From contig JADCRB010000071.1 of NCBI GenBank assembly GCA_021464245.1, forward strand, positions 2,976,001-3,040,000: 64,000 nt of DNA, read 5' to 3'. The position numbers and the translations under genes were made by a program. The notes below the pieces were generated by a model that did no database searches, was not told where the DNA came from, and saw only the letters and a program-made list of their open reading frames with translations. Shown one piece after another: positions 13,003-25,525 of this stretch. Within the stretch, counting starts at the first letter, position 1, and the number at the start of each line of letters is the position of its first letter. The stretch is from Carallia brachiata (taxonomy: Eukaryota; Streptophyta; Magnoliopsida; Malpighiales; Rhizophoraceae).

Positions 13003-14433
13003 CTAGGATAGCAGCATCCACCCTGCTCTTTTTGCCAGGCCAAAGCTCACAAATATTGCCTGACGGATGGTAATAAAACAAGTAGCAAGGGTAAGTGACA
13101 TGCCTTAAAACTTATTTGTGGTCATTTTCGTAGCAAATATGAGCATAATTGAAATATGAAATATATTAGCATGACCAATAAGTCAATATCCATTTGGCTC
13201 AACGGGAAAGCAAGTGAATTAATACTTCCCCCAGTAGGTTTCAAAAGGTTTATCAAGCATTTATTTTCTGTCACAACATCTCAGAATAGAGTAATTGCCG
13301 AATAAAATCTAAGTATGGGCCTAACAGTTCACAAGCAGGTTGTATAGCTGCAAATGACAGGACAAAGGACCAAGGGTTGTAGATCTACTAAGAAATGTTT
13401 GTAGAGAATATGGCTAAAACATTAATAAGCACGTCTAATGTTCAATTTCAAATTGAAATCTTTTAAGAAACTGAATATGAGAATTTTGATGTACGTCTTT
13501 GAGGCCTCAGTAAGCAATAATTAGAAAATTAGACTAGTAAGAAAAATGGACCACTCAATCACAAGAGTAAGACTTCTTTCACTCAGATATGTAGCATCAC
13601 CCATTGTCACTAGTCAGTATGACTTGTTCAAAGGAAGTTAAAGGGAATTTTTCAACGAGTCCCGTACAACCATGACACCTTAATAGTGTACCAGTAAGCC
13701 CAGAGTGGCAATCATACAGCCATTTTTTGTTTCTAAATTGACTTCTGATTATCTAGAATTTGTCAACAACCAAACTCTAGGAAAGTGAACAAAGCCACAA
13801 GGGTGCCATAGATCAAAAGAAATGAATTGACTTTGTGGGTCACCAAAATCAGGCAATAAAATACCTTGAAGTTCTCCTCAGGATTGGGAAATATCAAAGA
13901 AGGTTAAGGTCCTCTTCGGATGGCTTCACTGGCTAATCATCAAAATTTTTATACCATACAAGCCCAATATGGACGAAAAAAATGGGCAGGAAAAATATAG
14001 GACCATACTAAGGTGAAGGTGAAATATGGAAACCATGTAAATGTTCTCCTCTAAATGTTTCCTTTGTTATGGAGCCACAAAGCATAATGTGCCCATTCCT
14101 CACCTAAACTATAGCACCTATTAATTGAAAATTTTACATGATCAATTAGAAGAAGTGAAAAAAAAAAAAAAAGCACAAACTGATGACAAGTTGTTTAGAC
14201 AATGACAGTAACTCAGCCCCTTGGCTAAAAAAATTCCTACATTACTAACAATGACGAAACACATATTAAGCTAAGGCATTTATGCACAAACATGAAGCAA
14301 CTAATGCAGCTTAATGCTTCAGTTAAAGAATATAAGCTTACCAATGCCACAAGCTCTTGAAATTTGTGAAGACCCTCAGAAGCAATGCCGCATAAAGCAA
14401 GAACTCAGCTTCCAGCTGGGCTGGAGTTTTAAT
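13003..14433 (-). pseudogene. Exon-like segments of an unrecognised gene
   Basis: Three short pieces on the minus strand look like plant exons. 14433-14342 (92 bases) lies between CATTACAG and GTAAGC and reads IKTPAQLEAEFLLYAALLL and on to SLWHW. 13347-about 13278 follows TTTGCAG and reads IQPACELLGPYLDFIRQLL. 13059-13003 lies between CGTCAG and GTGAGA and reads NICELWPGKKSRVDAAIL. The translations have the composition of real protein, but phases do not join directly and no start or end was found. I do not recognise the family. It may be a decayed gene, a gene with exons I missed, or chance. Confidence 0.33.
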
Positions 14434-14879
14434 CTGTAATGCTTTGACTAGGTCAGAATCCACCCAATTGAACCCCGAAGCCAAATATTATAACAAAAGT
14501 TATATTTTTTTAAACATAATATGAAGCACACATTGAAATAATTTATTAGCCTAGCAAAATCATTTCACAAATCAATGTAGATGCATTTAAGAAGGCACCC
14601 CCAATATAAACAATGAATATTAAAAAATATAGCAATTCAGACCTTTGACGAGACAATGTATCAAAGCAAAGGGGTTGATGCACAAGTGCATTTTCTGGGC
14701 ACTTCATGGCAACCGGCGAAACATGCGGCAGGACACAATACTCAGTTACGCAAAATTGTAGCAAAAAGCTCGTCTTGCATGGCAGCAAGACAAACGCAAA
14801 CAAACAACAATCTTAATCCTAGACTGCGGGAAGAGAGGCGGATAAACAGAAGCGCTGGATAGCCGTTGAGTGGCTTTTG

Positions 14880-15045
14880 GCTTTAAGGTTGAAATGTGGA
14901 AGTCATTACTCTCGTAATTTCAGACCCGAGTGTGGTGAAGGCTAAAGATCTCTCCAAGAGTGCGACTCTAAGAATCGAACTTTTGAATTTAAAATTTAAA
15001 CAGCCACTTTTAACTACTGCGACCGACACATTGAGTGCAGCCAGT
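14880..15045 (-). repeat. SINE-like relic
   Basis: On the minus strand the piece starts near TGTCGGTCGCAGTAGTTAAA (box A-like). It has AAGTTCGATTCTTAGAG (box B-like) at about 14970-14985, followed by a body with GTCGCACTCTTGGAGAGATC. Only the Pol III-like boxes support the call; ends are not defined. Confidence 0.35.
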
Positions 15046-15389
15046 CAGAGCTAGGAATCGATTGGCAGCTGGAAATAGAAAACCTTTTGGGTTGTTTGTG
15101 ATTTTAACGTGGGCCTCAAAATCTTCAAAATATGTGGTTAAAGGCCCAGCGATATTTGGTTGCCTTACCGAAATCTTCAACATATTGGGTCTTCATAAAT
15201 TTGGCCCACTAAGCTGGCTGCTTACTACGTATGTGGACCTTAGCATGTAGGGCTTACTTGATTACGTCGGCTTGGTCCTTGCAAGAAGCTTCACCATTAC
15301 CGAACCAAGTGCTGGAACGTAACGCTGCCTCCTGAATAAGCCGAAAGCTGCAGTCCAATTGTCTAACCATATACCCATTATGAGAGTTT

Positions 15390-15940
15390 ACAATTTAGTT
15401 AATTTAACTGAATTAAATTATTATAATTATTTTTATAATTATTTTTTAATTAAAATTTTTGATTATATAAAATTAAAAATTATTTTCGAATTGAAATTTT
15501 GATTAACTGAAAAATTCGATTTGATTTTAGTTAATTGTTCTGTTAATTGAACTTAATAATAAAAAAAATTTCAAACTATAATTCAAATGTAAATAATATT
15601 TTTGATATATATATATATATTTTTAAAGAGTATAACTATGATTATATATAAAAATAAATAAGTGATTATTTGAGATGTAATAATATTTTATTAATATTTA
15701 TTTATTTATTATTATTAAAAAAAACTATATACATATATGTGGGTATGTGTGTATATATATGTGTGTGTATAATAATATTTTAATTCAGTTTAGTTAATTA
15801 TAATTTTTTAATATTAGAAATTGAAATTAAATTAAAAATTTTAATTTTTATATAATTCAGCTAACTGATTATAAAATTAATTTAGTTAACTAAAAATTTA
15901 ATTCGATTATTTTTTTTATTAACTGAAATTTTTAATTTTT
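15390..15940. repeat. AT-rich repeat block with GTTAATT words
   Basis: Words such as TTAGTTAATT, AACTGAATTAA and GATTAACTGAAA recur in both orientations through about 550 bases, with a short TA run near 15608 and TG/TA runs near 15740. This is the pattern of a degenerate non-autonomous DNA element, but no clean terminal repeats or target duplication were found. Confidence 0.4.
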
Positions 15941-16145
15941 TTTTACGCGGCTAGTACCCACAAGAGAAGGGTGGACTGCAGAAAACCCCTGATGCAAGAA
16001 TAAAAGGCTGAGTCCACGTGCCAACAGGGGATTGGTTTGGAAGAAACCATAGGAGAATAGAGCAGCAGAGCAGCGATTGCGCTACCTGTACAGTTCAGAC
16101 TAGTTCTAGAAGCACATGTAATAGTTAGTATAAACATGTATCTCT

Positions 16146-16190
16146 TCTTGTGAAATTATCCCACGTCTTCTTGTGAAATTATCCCACGTT
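16146..16190. repeat. Direct duplication of a 24-base unit
   Basis: The unit beginning TCTTGTGAAATTATCCCACG occurs twice in a row. It is a small local duplication in the 3' flank of the minus-strand XTH gene, with no evident function. Confidence 0.8.
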
Positions 16191-16888
16191 TCAGGGAAAA
16201 TTTTACAAGTTTTTCTCTTTTTTTTTTGGGTAATGAATATTCTACAAATCTTAAAGTACGAACAAGGTAAACAAATGGGTTGCCAATTAATTTATCAAAA
16301 CATAATTATTAGAAATTAAGTTTTTAAGATGGAGATTAATAAATAACACAACAAATGATAATTTTTTTAAAAAATATCTTGCATTAACAGGTTAATGGCA
16401 AATAAATCTCATGAAAAAGAACGTTTTATTGGTCATGCATGAGTGCCATAACTCATAAGGCAACACAAATATCAACGTAGTACTCCTTGTAAACTTTCAC
16501 AGTACAATGAGGCGTGGCGTGTGTGGGCTTGTTACAGTGTTACTGAAATGTGCGGAGCTTGATTTCTGCTCGTTTTTTATGCATCTTCTCCCTTGTGACT
16601 ACTCCTTTTAAGATAAAAATAAAAAGTATTAACACATTTATTCATTTTTAGTGTGCTGATTGATGATTTTAATGCAACAATACTAATATTTGTTACAACA
16701 AAAATTAAATATTATTATTTTTTATTACAAATATTATTAATTTTATTATATTTCATAAACAAATCAGCACACCAACTTTATCCTAAAAAACTATAGAATC
16801 TATAATTCAAGCTAAGCGCATTGAACATAAATCTCTTGATTGACCATTTCTTCTTTTTTTTTTCTCTCTCTCTATGTAGGAAACATAA

Positions 16889-18274
16889 TTATTTTATCAA
16901 ACATTCAGGAGGAAGGCCTTGGGGGAATCGCTTGGTGTCTGTACAATAATTGTAAATCATGAAATTTTTCTGCACCCACCTCAGCCTCTGTCGGCTCGGC
17001 GCATCCAGTTCTTCGTATAGCCATGTGCTATTTGAGGGGCAAGATGATTTTCCAGAAGACCAAACGCAAGCATCAGCATTATAATTCATATATGATGCAG
17101 TAAAAGGGGCCTGGGTCCAATTAGTCTTTACAAGGCCACCTCTCGTGGCCCAGTCATTCGCGTTCCACAGGCTTGAATGCACCCTCATTGGCTTGCTCTT
17201 CGGAAAGGCCACACCATTTGATTCCATGTTTCTGTATTCCCTTATGGGTGTACCATTAACAAAGAACCTGATGAAAGTATATAAATTAAAGCAAATTCAA
17301 CAAGTTAAATCAATGTTAGTAAAGATGGAGAAAAAATTTTAATTATCGAAACCCCAGATTTTTATTGTTACCCACACAATGGTTTTGTTGTTCCAGAGAA
17401 TGGAGTAGGTGTGGAAATTTGCAGCCGGGTCAAACCATAGGCGAAATTGTTGCTCCCTATCGCCCTTGCCGCCCGTAAAGACATTTGTATGAACTGTGTA
17501 AGGATCACCGCTCAAGTTCCCCAAGAATTCAAAGTCTATCTCATCCCATGCCGACCCAGCCGGCGATTTCAACTGTAACATTGTACATATGTTGTGCACA
17601 GTGAGCATAATCCAAGTGGAGACAACTAATTAAAGAGTAATGCCAAGGATATTTATGTCTAGGAAAAAAAAAAGTAGGGCACCAGAAATTTTTTGTTCAA
17701 AATTTTGCCTGATTTCCAAGAGATCTCAAATTTTTATAATTACCGTGATATTTTTTGCAATAAAAAAATTGTGATCTTGTTGCAATCGGATAAAATTTTG
17801 AAATTTTTTTTTCTAAAATTGTAATGAAACTCGTCTGCCTAAGCAATTTCATTGGTGTTCTAACCGGCATGACAGTGGCCATGATCACCAATGTATACAT
17901 ACACACAGGCAATTAGAATTGGTAAAATTGGTCAGGTTTAATAAAAGTGTTGGTAGCCCCATCATTGCAAATTGAAATAATATGCTTACAAAGTAGGCAG
18001 CGACGGTGCCGGCAGAGTCGCCAGGGACAAGCTTGATCTGCATGTCAATCTTTCCGAACAAATACTCATTCTTGGACTCAAAGCCTGAGCCTGTAGTATT
18101 GTCAAGGGAAAGAGTTAGAAGCTTGCCGTGGTTGAGTATCTTGCCGCGACCGTGACCCCAGCTAATCCTTACTTCTTCGGTGAAATTTCCAGCATATGCA
18201 ACACCAGAAGCGCCAGCCAGAACGTAGATTACCACTAGCGCCAATTTACATGAGATATATGAATATGTAGCCAT
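16889..18274 (-). CDS. Xyloglucan endotransglucosylase/hydrolase (XTH), group II type
   Basis: Three exons, 18274-17990, 17572-17376 and 17267-16889, give a continuous 286-residue protein, the normal XTH length. It is a secreted GH16 enzyme that cuts xyloglucan and rejoins it to another chain (or water) in the cell wall. An N-terminal signal peptide ends near residue 28 (about GVAYA). The catalytic motif [10 protein letters not shown] is at 105-114, with nucleophile Glu106 and acid/base Glu110. It is followed at once by the NLS glycosylation site typical of XTHs. The C-terminal XET_C region has its paired cysteines, including the [17 protein letters not shown] end. The motif begins with Asp where most XTHs have His, as in the TCH4/XTH22-XTH25 group. 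A paralogue of about the same length lies at 32.4-33.4 kb in the opposite orientation. Confidence 0.95.
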
Positions 18275-21200
18275 TTGTTTATATTTTCAGCAATGAAATG
18301 ATTAAGAGAAGGGGATGTTATGCTTGAAGCCAATGGCTAATTAATCCCATTTGTATAGTATGTGTACAAGGCTTGCGCAGACAGGACAAAATCCTGGAAA
18401 GAAATGTTAATTTTCAAGTTGGTGGGAAGAGGGATGTGGATAAGGTCACGTAAATGGCACCATTGATGCTTCTTTTTGGAAGGGAAAAGAGAAGTAAAAA
18501 GCATTGCGAAGTCTCTTTCTTTGGTTGAGATTTTCCTCTGTTTTTAATGTCGGTTGCAAATAGAGTGATACTTTTTTGAACAAATTAAAACAAGACAGAG
18601 TCAAATAAATCCACTGCTTGCGGCCTCGAATATGCGGTGAATGTGAATTCCAACGCACGCAGGGTTCGGGTTTAATATATACTGTTTGAAGGTCAAATTT
18701 AAAAATAAATAAATAAATAAATTGTTGGAGCTACTTAAGTGCATTCACGAAGTCTTATTCAAAGAAATTTTAATATGGGAGTTCGGTTCTTCGGAGACTT
18801 CATCACAATTTCTGGATCTTAGGGCTCTAGCCAAAAATATCTGTAGCTAGCGTATCCATTTGAAAGTGTTCTGCCTTGTTTTTTGGGTTTTGATGCCTCC
18901 TTTTGTTCTCATGTAATTAAGGGACCAGTAACACAAATATGATCCGACCCACGAATCTCTAGGAAAGTCTTAAGCTAAACATAAGAAAGCACGGACATCG
19001 GCTCAAATTTGTGAAATGTTGTATAGAATACGTATTAATATTGATATGCAGTTGACACAGACACTCAGTTGATATCGACACAGGTATGATATACAATTTA
19101 TATATGTTTTATATAGTAAAATGTGTCCCACCAAAATATTTTTCTTAAAAAAAATCGAATACAATTCAAACAAGTCAATGACATGTCCCGATGATATACC
19201 TAAGTTACAAAAATTTTCTCTAACAATGACAAACAAATTTAATTAATATATTATTTCTGATTATCCATAAAGCAGTTAGAATTCAATTATAAATTCATTC
19301 ACATACTAAGAAATATAAAAGTTTACAAGAAATACAATTGAATACATCTCTTTAAATTGTAAATGATTATCTAAAGGTAATACACTACCTTACAGGCCGA
19401 CGTGATTCGGATTTGAGTTTATGTACTCACGTTCTCTCTTGACAAATAATCAAGGGCCTATTACAGTGGAAAAAGATTGTAGAGAGATGTTAAGTTTCAG
19501 ACTCGATAATAATCATAATTTTCAGTGGCAGAAATACGGTCAGTTCTATTGACACTCTGATAGTAGGTCTGTCCATTCGGGGTGGTTAAATGAATCGTTA
19601 CAAATGGGATGACTCAAGTCTCGACCAATAAATTTGATGACTAATACACATATAACAAATTTTTTTCTGTTAAAAAAAAAATCTAAGCTAATACAACATA
19701 AAATCTAACGGTTGGCAACTTGAAGGGGGACAGTGTGCGCGCACGACTGGTTTATGCTAACAACGCTGGTCCTGTGGAGGAGTTGTTTCACGATTGGATG
19801 ACACATCTCCCAAAATGATTTTTTTTTTGGGTACATAAATTATGGTCTTTTAATATAAATAATGTATATTAATATAAATAATATATATTTTAAAGTTATA
19901 ATTAAAATATTTAATATAAATGCTAAAATAAAATATGGTCTTTTTCTGTTATTTTTATAGAAAAAAATAGTATGCACATTGTCTTTAAATTTTAAAATCA
20001 AAATTTATAAGTGTTTAAAAGCATGTGACGTGCATGCTTGGTCCATTTGGCTTTATTTTTGTTTTTCATTTGATACAATTTAATGTGCTCGATGCATGTC
20101 TGCAGCGTAGCAAAATTAGTATCTCTAGCATAGATAGACATGATTGCAAAAACATATGAAGCATATTTATTGATATACGAATTCAACTTTGACGTTTTCA
20201 TTGGAACACACCTTCCTTCTTTCACTAGACATGCAATTTTAATCCCTTTCTTTTTTGAGAAGTCATGCAATTTTTATCCCTACTTAAACACAAATCATCT
20301 GACTCTATCTCATACAGTTAATATGCTTCTGAAATATTAATTGAGACTCACACAATATGCTCTCGGTTGTGTTCTTCGTTCATATGTGTCATGATATATA
20401 AACATATAACCAATTTTGGCTTTTCATTTAAATATACAATATTGTGGGGGATTTTTACAATAATCAAAAAAGTTATACACAAGTATATATATTGAAGTAA
20501 TACTGAATTTTCCCTATCTTAAATCATTGGAGAGAACCAAAATTGGTAACATTATTAACACTTCTTGAAATACAAATAAAGGAGACTCGATTAACAAAAG
20601 CCATTAACTTCATAATGCCAGAAAGGATGGGAGACATGTCCGCCGGCCAAAATTCTTAGTGCCTTGAATTGCTGAATGAAGAATCTTAGACATAATTTAT
20701 ATAAGCCTATACTTAGTTAGTACAGACATACAGTAAAGTTTTATAAACTTTCCCTAAATATAAGGTGGACAATTCTACCGAAAGCATTATAGGAAGATAC
20801 AATCACATCCCGTTTTAACACAAATACTAATAATACTAGTTAGATGAATTAGTAGAACCAGTTATTGTTATGGGCGAAGAAAGTTAGGAATTTGCCAGCT
20901 TCTGTTGTGTCCCCAGTTACAGTAATTAGAAGAGAAAAGATATTATTACAGTCGTCGGGGCTGAAGGAAATCATAGGTGGAAGGCCAAAGGGGACACAAG
21001 GACGGCGGGCCGTGGTTGCTGACAGGAAAGCATATCTAGTAGGTGAATCGATGGGCTAAGTGGGCGGCGACACCACAACGGCACTTGCAGCGGAGGATTG
21101 GAGGGAATTTCTTGTGTTTCGTTTGAGTTCAGCGACCACATGCCTAAATTTAAACGGAATGGATCTTGAGTAGGTATGTTCCGGTAATTATGTAGTTGAC

Positions 21201-24200
21201 AATAAACGGGATATGGGAGATGATTAAAACAACTGAAGTAATTTGAAAGATAACGAGTAATATGTGAGATCGGAAAGTAAAATTTTGCAAAAGAAGTCAA
21301 TATTTAAAAGTGGAACAGAGGTAAGATACAACGATGTGGAGGATGTAATTTTCAGGTGAAAGTAAGCGGAGATATTGTCTCCAATTGACCTATCTCTATT
21401 AGGCGTCACTTACAGTTGCAGTACAGTAGCCATAGAAGGGAGAGAAATAATGCCTATTGTGTTATGTAAGGTGTACTTGGTATGGTAATAGACGAAAAAC
21501 ATAGGTTTGAATAAGGATAAAAGTTGAAGTATTTTAGAGAAGGGCCCTAGATGTAGCTGTTTTACAACTATTAATTTGTAGAGATATGGGGAGATGGTTT
21601 GAAGCATGTAAAGAAAATAACTAAATCCATTTAGCTTAATTATATAATAACAGTTCACAAGATACTGTGATGTTCAACATCTCCTAATTCGTTTAAGTAT
21701 GGTGCATTGAATATATTTGCTTCAATGCCAAGGGATGGACAGCGTGTGAAGAGTTGGGATCAGCTTGCCCGTCCATCGAGTACTCCACAGTGCTGACAAA
21801 TGTGACAAAATTAACAAGTAAGGAGAAAGGGAGACTACAGACCTCAAAGTGGAAGCAACAACTTTTTTAGCTCACAAAACATTACCTGACCGCTTTGCCA
21901 CATTGGATGGTAGGACGTATGGTTATGATTTGTTGAGGTCATTTCAGTTCTTTCGGAAGCAGTGCTGTAAGGGTTAAAGCGCCAGTTGTTAAACTACATT
22001 GCGTAATAGACATGCTCTGTCGCTGTCTGTTGCTATTAACATTAGAATGCAGCAAGTTATAAATAATTGCTATTCGAAATGGTCATACACACACCTAGCG
22101 ACAAAAAGATGCACATGATGCTAAACCAGATGGTTTATTTGTTGGCTAATAAGTTAACTGTTGTGTAGTTGCTTCAAACTCTGGGCCTTTATGATGCTAC
22201 AGTTATAACTAGATGCAATTTTCAGTCTTGAAAATTGTTTAATTTTAATTCATTTATGCCAACTCAGTTAGATAACATTTATTTTTGTTAGTGAAGCTAA
22301 CCTGTGAGGCATGCACTTGGCCACCTGCGACTCCAACGGCAAAATTGACTAAACCACAATTTTTGGGGTTGCACATTCTATAATGCTTATTGGTTTCACC
22401 AACAATTCTTTTGCTAAAAGGTGCATTCTTTTCTTTTCCTAAATTCCCCTAGACAATATGTCTTTGTATTACTTTCTTGCCTATCTTTTCTTGCGCATAA
22501 ATTGCAGACCCCTGACTTTCCTACGTTGTTAGTTTGCTTATAAAAAAGCCGTTAATCCTGCTCAGCCTCTCCCATGACAAATTATGCTACAACTGAAAGC
22601 CCAACCCACCTCCTAAGATAAACTACATTTTGTATAATATCAGTCTTAAAAAATAACTGATACTTGAACATCTATTTTGCTTGTTTGGTAACTAAGTTTA
22701 TCATACTGATTTATACTATATGTAACCTATTACTGCAATTTCTCATACCTGATAGAGCAAATTTATGAACTCACAATTTCTAACATGTCAATCTTACCCT
22801 ACTGTTATATATTATTGTCTCACAAAAATACCAACTATTTTCAAGTCTACCTTTTCAATGACCACCAAAACATTATTATTGCCTGCTGAACAAGGACGCA
22901 GGCCTCTGAAACTGAAAAACCAAATGCAAATTAATCTGTATAACCAAAACTAAAACACACGGCCATTCTTTTAAAGTTTATGCGCCTTACTCTGTTTCTC
23001 TACATCGAGAGCAAGTTCTTAAGAGGTCCATCCGGAAGAGTCATGTGTATTCTCCTCACCTGCTTTCAGATTCCAAAACAAGCTCTGACAAATTCTATCT
23101 AATCACCAGGAGACAACTTTGAGTCCCTTTGAGATTAACGAGCCAACTTCAATTCCCCTGTAAATTAATAACAAATTTCAAGGAAAATAGTTATCCATAA
23201 TGCTCTCAGCTCTTACATCCAGGAACACAATAATAAACTCTCCATCATCAATAAATAAAAATTACAAAAATAAACAAATTCGGCCTTTCTTTTTCAAACG
23301 TCACAACAAATATACCTGCAAGGGGTGGAGTTACTATTATGTTCTGTTCAGTCGAAAGCATAACTTAAAGATTTCTTACTATCATCAACACCCATATAAA
23401 GAAGTATCAAATTATTCTACAAAAATCTATAAAAAATTAATTAAAAAGTATACCCGACAGACTCTACATATTATACACAATCATATCAATGAAAATTAAA
23501 TTGCAAAAACGCATAACACCAATACAGAACATGTTTTTCAAATTAATCACTTACGATTTCCGCTTTCTCCCTAAGTCGATGATTTTTGCCGGGCATCTCT
23601 TCAATGCAAAATCACATCTGGGGATAGATCAGTATTTTTCCGGCGCCCGTTGTTCTGCTCAACCACTTCTGCGAGCCCCTCCTTACTCTTCCCAATTTTC
23701 GCTAAGGTCAAGAGCACGCAACCTTGAACAATGCCGTTTTCCAAATCAATTTGACGTTCTTCGGTGCTTTTCAATGAGCTTCTTTCGACGCGAGAATGAA
23801 AATCACATTTCTTTTAATCGAGGTTTTCGGGGGCGAGCTTCGGGAAATTAAAAAAAGGTTTCATTTGCCACGTTTCTTCCTCTGTTCCACGTAGATATGC
23901 TTTTTTATTTGCTCCACGTCATATGCGTGCATGCCTCGGTGCATATCCTGCGTTTCTTAAACTTTTCCGTTTAGTTGCATTTGCATATATTTACCAGCTG
24001 AAGGACTCCTTAAACCAACACGGCATTTGTGACTCCTAGTCCTACCCGGATCAGGAATGGCGACAACTTAAACTATAAAACACTTTCCTTGTTATGATAC
24101 GAAGGAAACCCAAAACTGGAAAGCAATCGGTCCCAACGGGTCTATAAAACAACCAACGATCTAACCTCAACCTGCAAAGAATTCACCGATTTTCTGCGCG

Positions 24201-24219
24201 TTGAAGATTGCGTTGAAGG
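18275..24219. other. Intergenic DNA between XTH and RING-H2 genes
   Basis: About 5.9 kb. The first 100 bases are the leader and promoter of the minus-strand XTH. The rest is AT-rich, with short open frames that show no domain. 20860-21660 is purine-rich on the plus strand, and 23620-23850 is richer in GC, with an open frame (23489-23851) that I do not recognise. No RNA gene, clear transposon end or splice-consistent gene was found. Confidence 0.5.
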
Positions 24220-24600
24220 ATGCCAGGTACGGCTTCGTTGGCCAAAATATGGAAGAAATTGACACGACGAACTCTCGAAGGATTCAGAGCTTACTTTGAT
24301 GACGAGCCATTGGGTGCCCGAGCATCGATTGAAAGAGCAACAAGGGTATCATCAATGCAACAGGAAGGCCCCTGCCACCCCAAGCTAATTCCAGCAGCCA
24401 AGTCGGTGATTGAGGCATTAGAAGACAGAACCCTTGATGGCCTTGGCTCGGCAGAATCGTGCGCAATCTGTATGGAAGGGCTCGGATCTCAAGTCACTCC
24501 CTTGGCTTGTTCTCACAGCTTCCACAGGACCTGCATTGTTAGCTGGCTGCGCACCAGTCATACGTGCCCCTTGTGCCGCTTCAAGTTGCCAACTTCGTAG
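24220..24600 (+). CDS. RING-H2 finger protein, putative E3 ubiquitin ligase
   Basis: Intronless gene for 126 residues. A complete C-terminal RING-H2 finger spans 81-119: Cys81, Cys84, Cys97, His99, His102, Cys105, Cys116 and Cys119, with Trp109 at the usual E2-contact position (CIVSWL) and Pro117 before the last cysteine. Proteins of this kind pass ubiquitin from an E2 to a target. There is no transmembrane segment; the N-terminal half is basic at first (KKLTRRTLEGF) and otherwise featureless. The ATG is the first in the frame and sits about 40 bases after a probable leader. Substrate and pathway cannot be told from sequence. It has no counterpart in the Arabidopsis block that I can recall. 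Confidence 0.87.
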   Translation: MPGTASLAKIWKKLTRRTLEGFRAYFDDEPLGARASIERATRVSSMQQEGPCHPKLIPAAKSVIEALEDRTLDGLGSAESCAICMEGLGSQVTPLACSHSFHRTCIVSWLRTSHTCPLCRFKLPTS

Positions 24601-25069
24601 AAGATTTTATTTTTTGTGATTGCTTTGATAACTAATTAGAATCCATAGAGTTCTATTCTTCTATTCTATTCAATTTCTTGTAAACTTTAATAATTTTTTT
24701 GTAATTCAATGAATTTAAAAACAATTTTAACATATTCAGGGTAATAAGACGATACTATATATTTTAATATTTTAATTAATAGCTTCAAATTTGGTAACGT
24801 TATAGTCTTCAACATCGAAGTCTTATTTGGTCTTACTAGTATCCTAACGGTAGGTTTATCCTTATATGATAGATTAAATGAAGTGTTCAAATAAAATTAT
24901 TTTAATACGATTATCGATATACTCATATTTTACACGTTTTCATTAGTAAAAACATAAAAAAAATCCTAAACTCCACTAATAAAATACAGGGAAATACATT
25001 TATTACTCTTGCATTCTTTTAAACCCTGGGCCTTGAAATCCTTGAGGATCAAATAATTCACCTAATAGA
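24601..25069. other. Short intergenic spacer between convergent genes
   Basis: 469 bases holding the 3' flanks of the RING-H2 gene (+) and the S-protein homologue (-). AT-rich; nothing else seen. Confidence 0.7.
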
Positions 25070-25525
25070 CTAATCAAACGTATTTTTGCTAGGCCATGGG
25101 ATTTCATAGTCCCATCTTCCATCAATCTCATCATATGCATAAAGCCCATAAACCCCAACACCCCACCTACAGTGCTTGTAGCAATCTCGTCTCCTGACTT
25201 CCTGGCTGGTGTCATAGATCACAAAATGCCCTCTCCTGGGCCGCCCTTCATATTTGAACTCCAAGTTGCAATCATATCTCGTTTTCTTGAACGGAGAATC
25301 AAAAAATTCCCATTTAAATTCTGTTTTGTACTCTAGGATGAGTACGCCGAAGGACTTGTCCTTGGACCAGCACTGAATCATTAATTTCTCACGATTTTCC
25401 AACCAGTTTACCACGTGCAGGTGCCTTTTGCCGAGGTACAATCCAGGACACGGTCTAAATGTTGACAACATTACTAGGATTGCCAGGATAACTTTACACA
25501 GAGAACTCAGCTTGTAAATTTGCAT
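25070..25525 (-). CDS. S-protein homologue (plant self-incompatibility S1 family)
   Basis: Intronless gene for 151 residues, the usual size for the family. A hydrophobic N-terminus (about residues 8-29, ending near CPGLY) is a signal peptide, so the product is predicted to be secreted. The mature part has the family pattern: HLHVVNWL start, IQCWSKDK with Cys52, the aromatic WEFFDSPF, Cys86 in YDCNLEF, and the paired Cys115 and Cys119 in DCYKHCRWGVGVYG. The poppy founder controls pollen rejection, but most homologues in other plants are of unknown function, and no self-incompatibility role should be assumed here. Start at 25525 is the only ATG ahead of the signal peptide. Confidence 0.88.
   Translation of the reverse strand: MQIYKLSSLCKVILAILVMLSTFRPCPGLYLGKRHLHVVNWLENREKLMIQCWSKDKSFGVLILEYKTEFKWEFFDSPFKKTRYDCNLEFKYEGRPRRGHFVIYDTSQEVRRRDCYKHCRWGVGVYGLYAYDEIDGRWDYEIPWPSKNTFD

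Larger units (their letters stand above)
9028..16888. other. Long repeat-rich intergenic region
   Basis: About 7.9 kb without a firm gene. It holds AT-rich tracts (9160-10870), SINE-like relics on the minus strand near 10880-11040 and 14880-15045, GA and CT microsatellites at 12303 and 12471, a few exon-like pieces at 13003-14433, and an AT-rich block with repeated GTTAATT-type words at 15390-15940. The open frames here are short and show no known domain. Confidence 0.55.

Noticed and set aside
20971..21300. 109-codon minus-strand frame as a gene
   Set aside because: No domain, signal peptide or splice-consistent neighbours; composition follows the purine-rich opposite strand.
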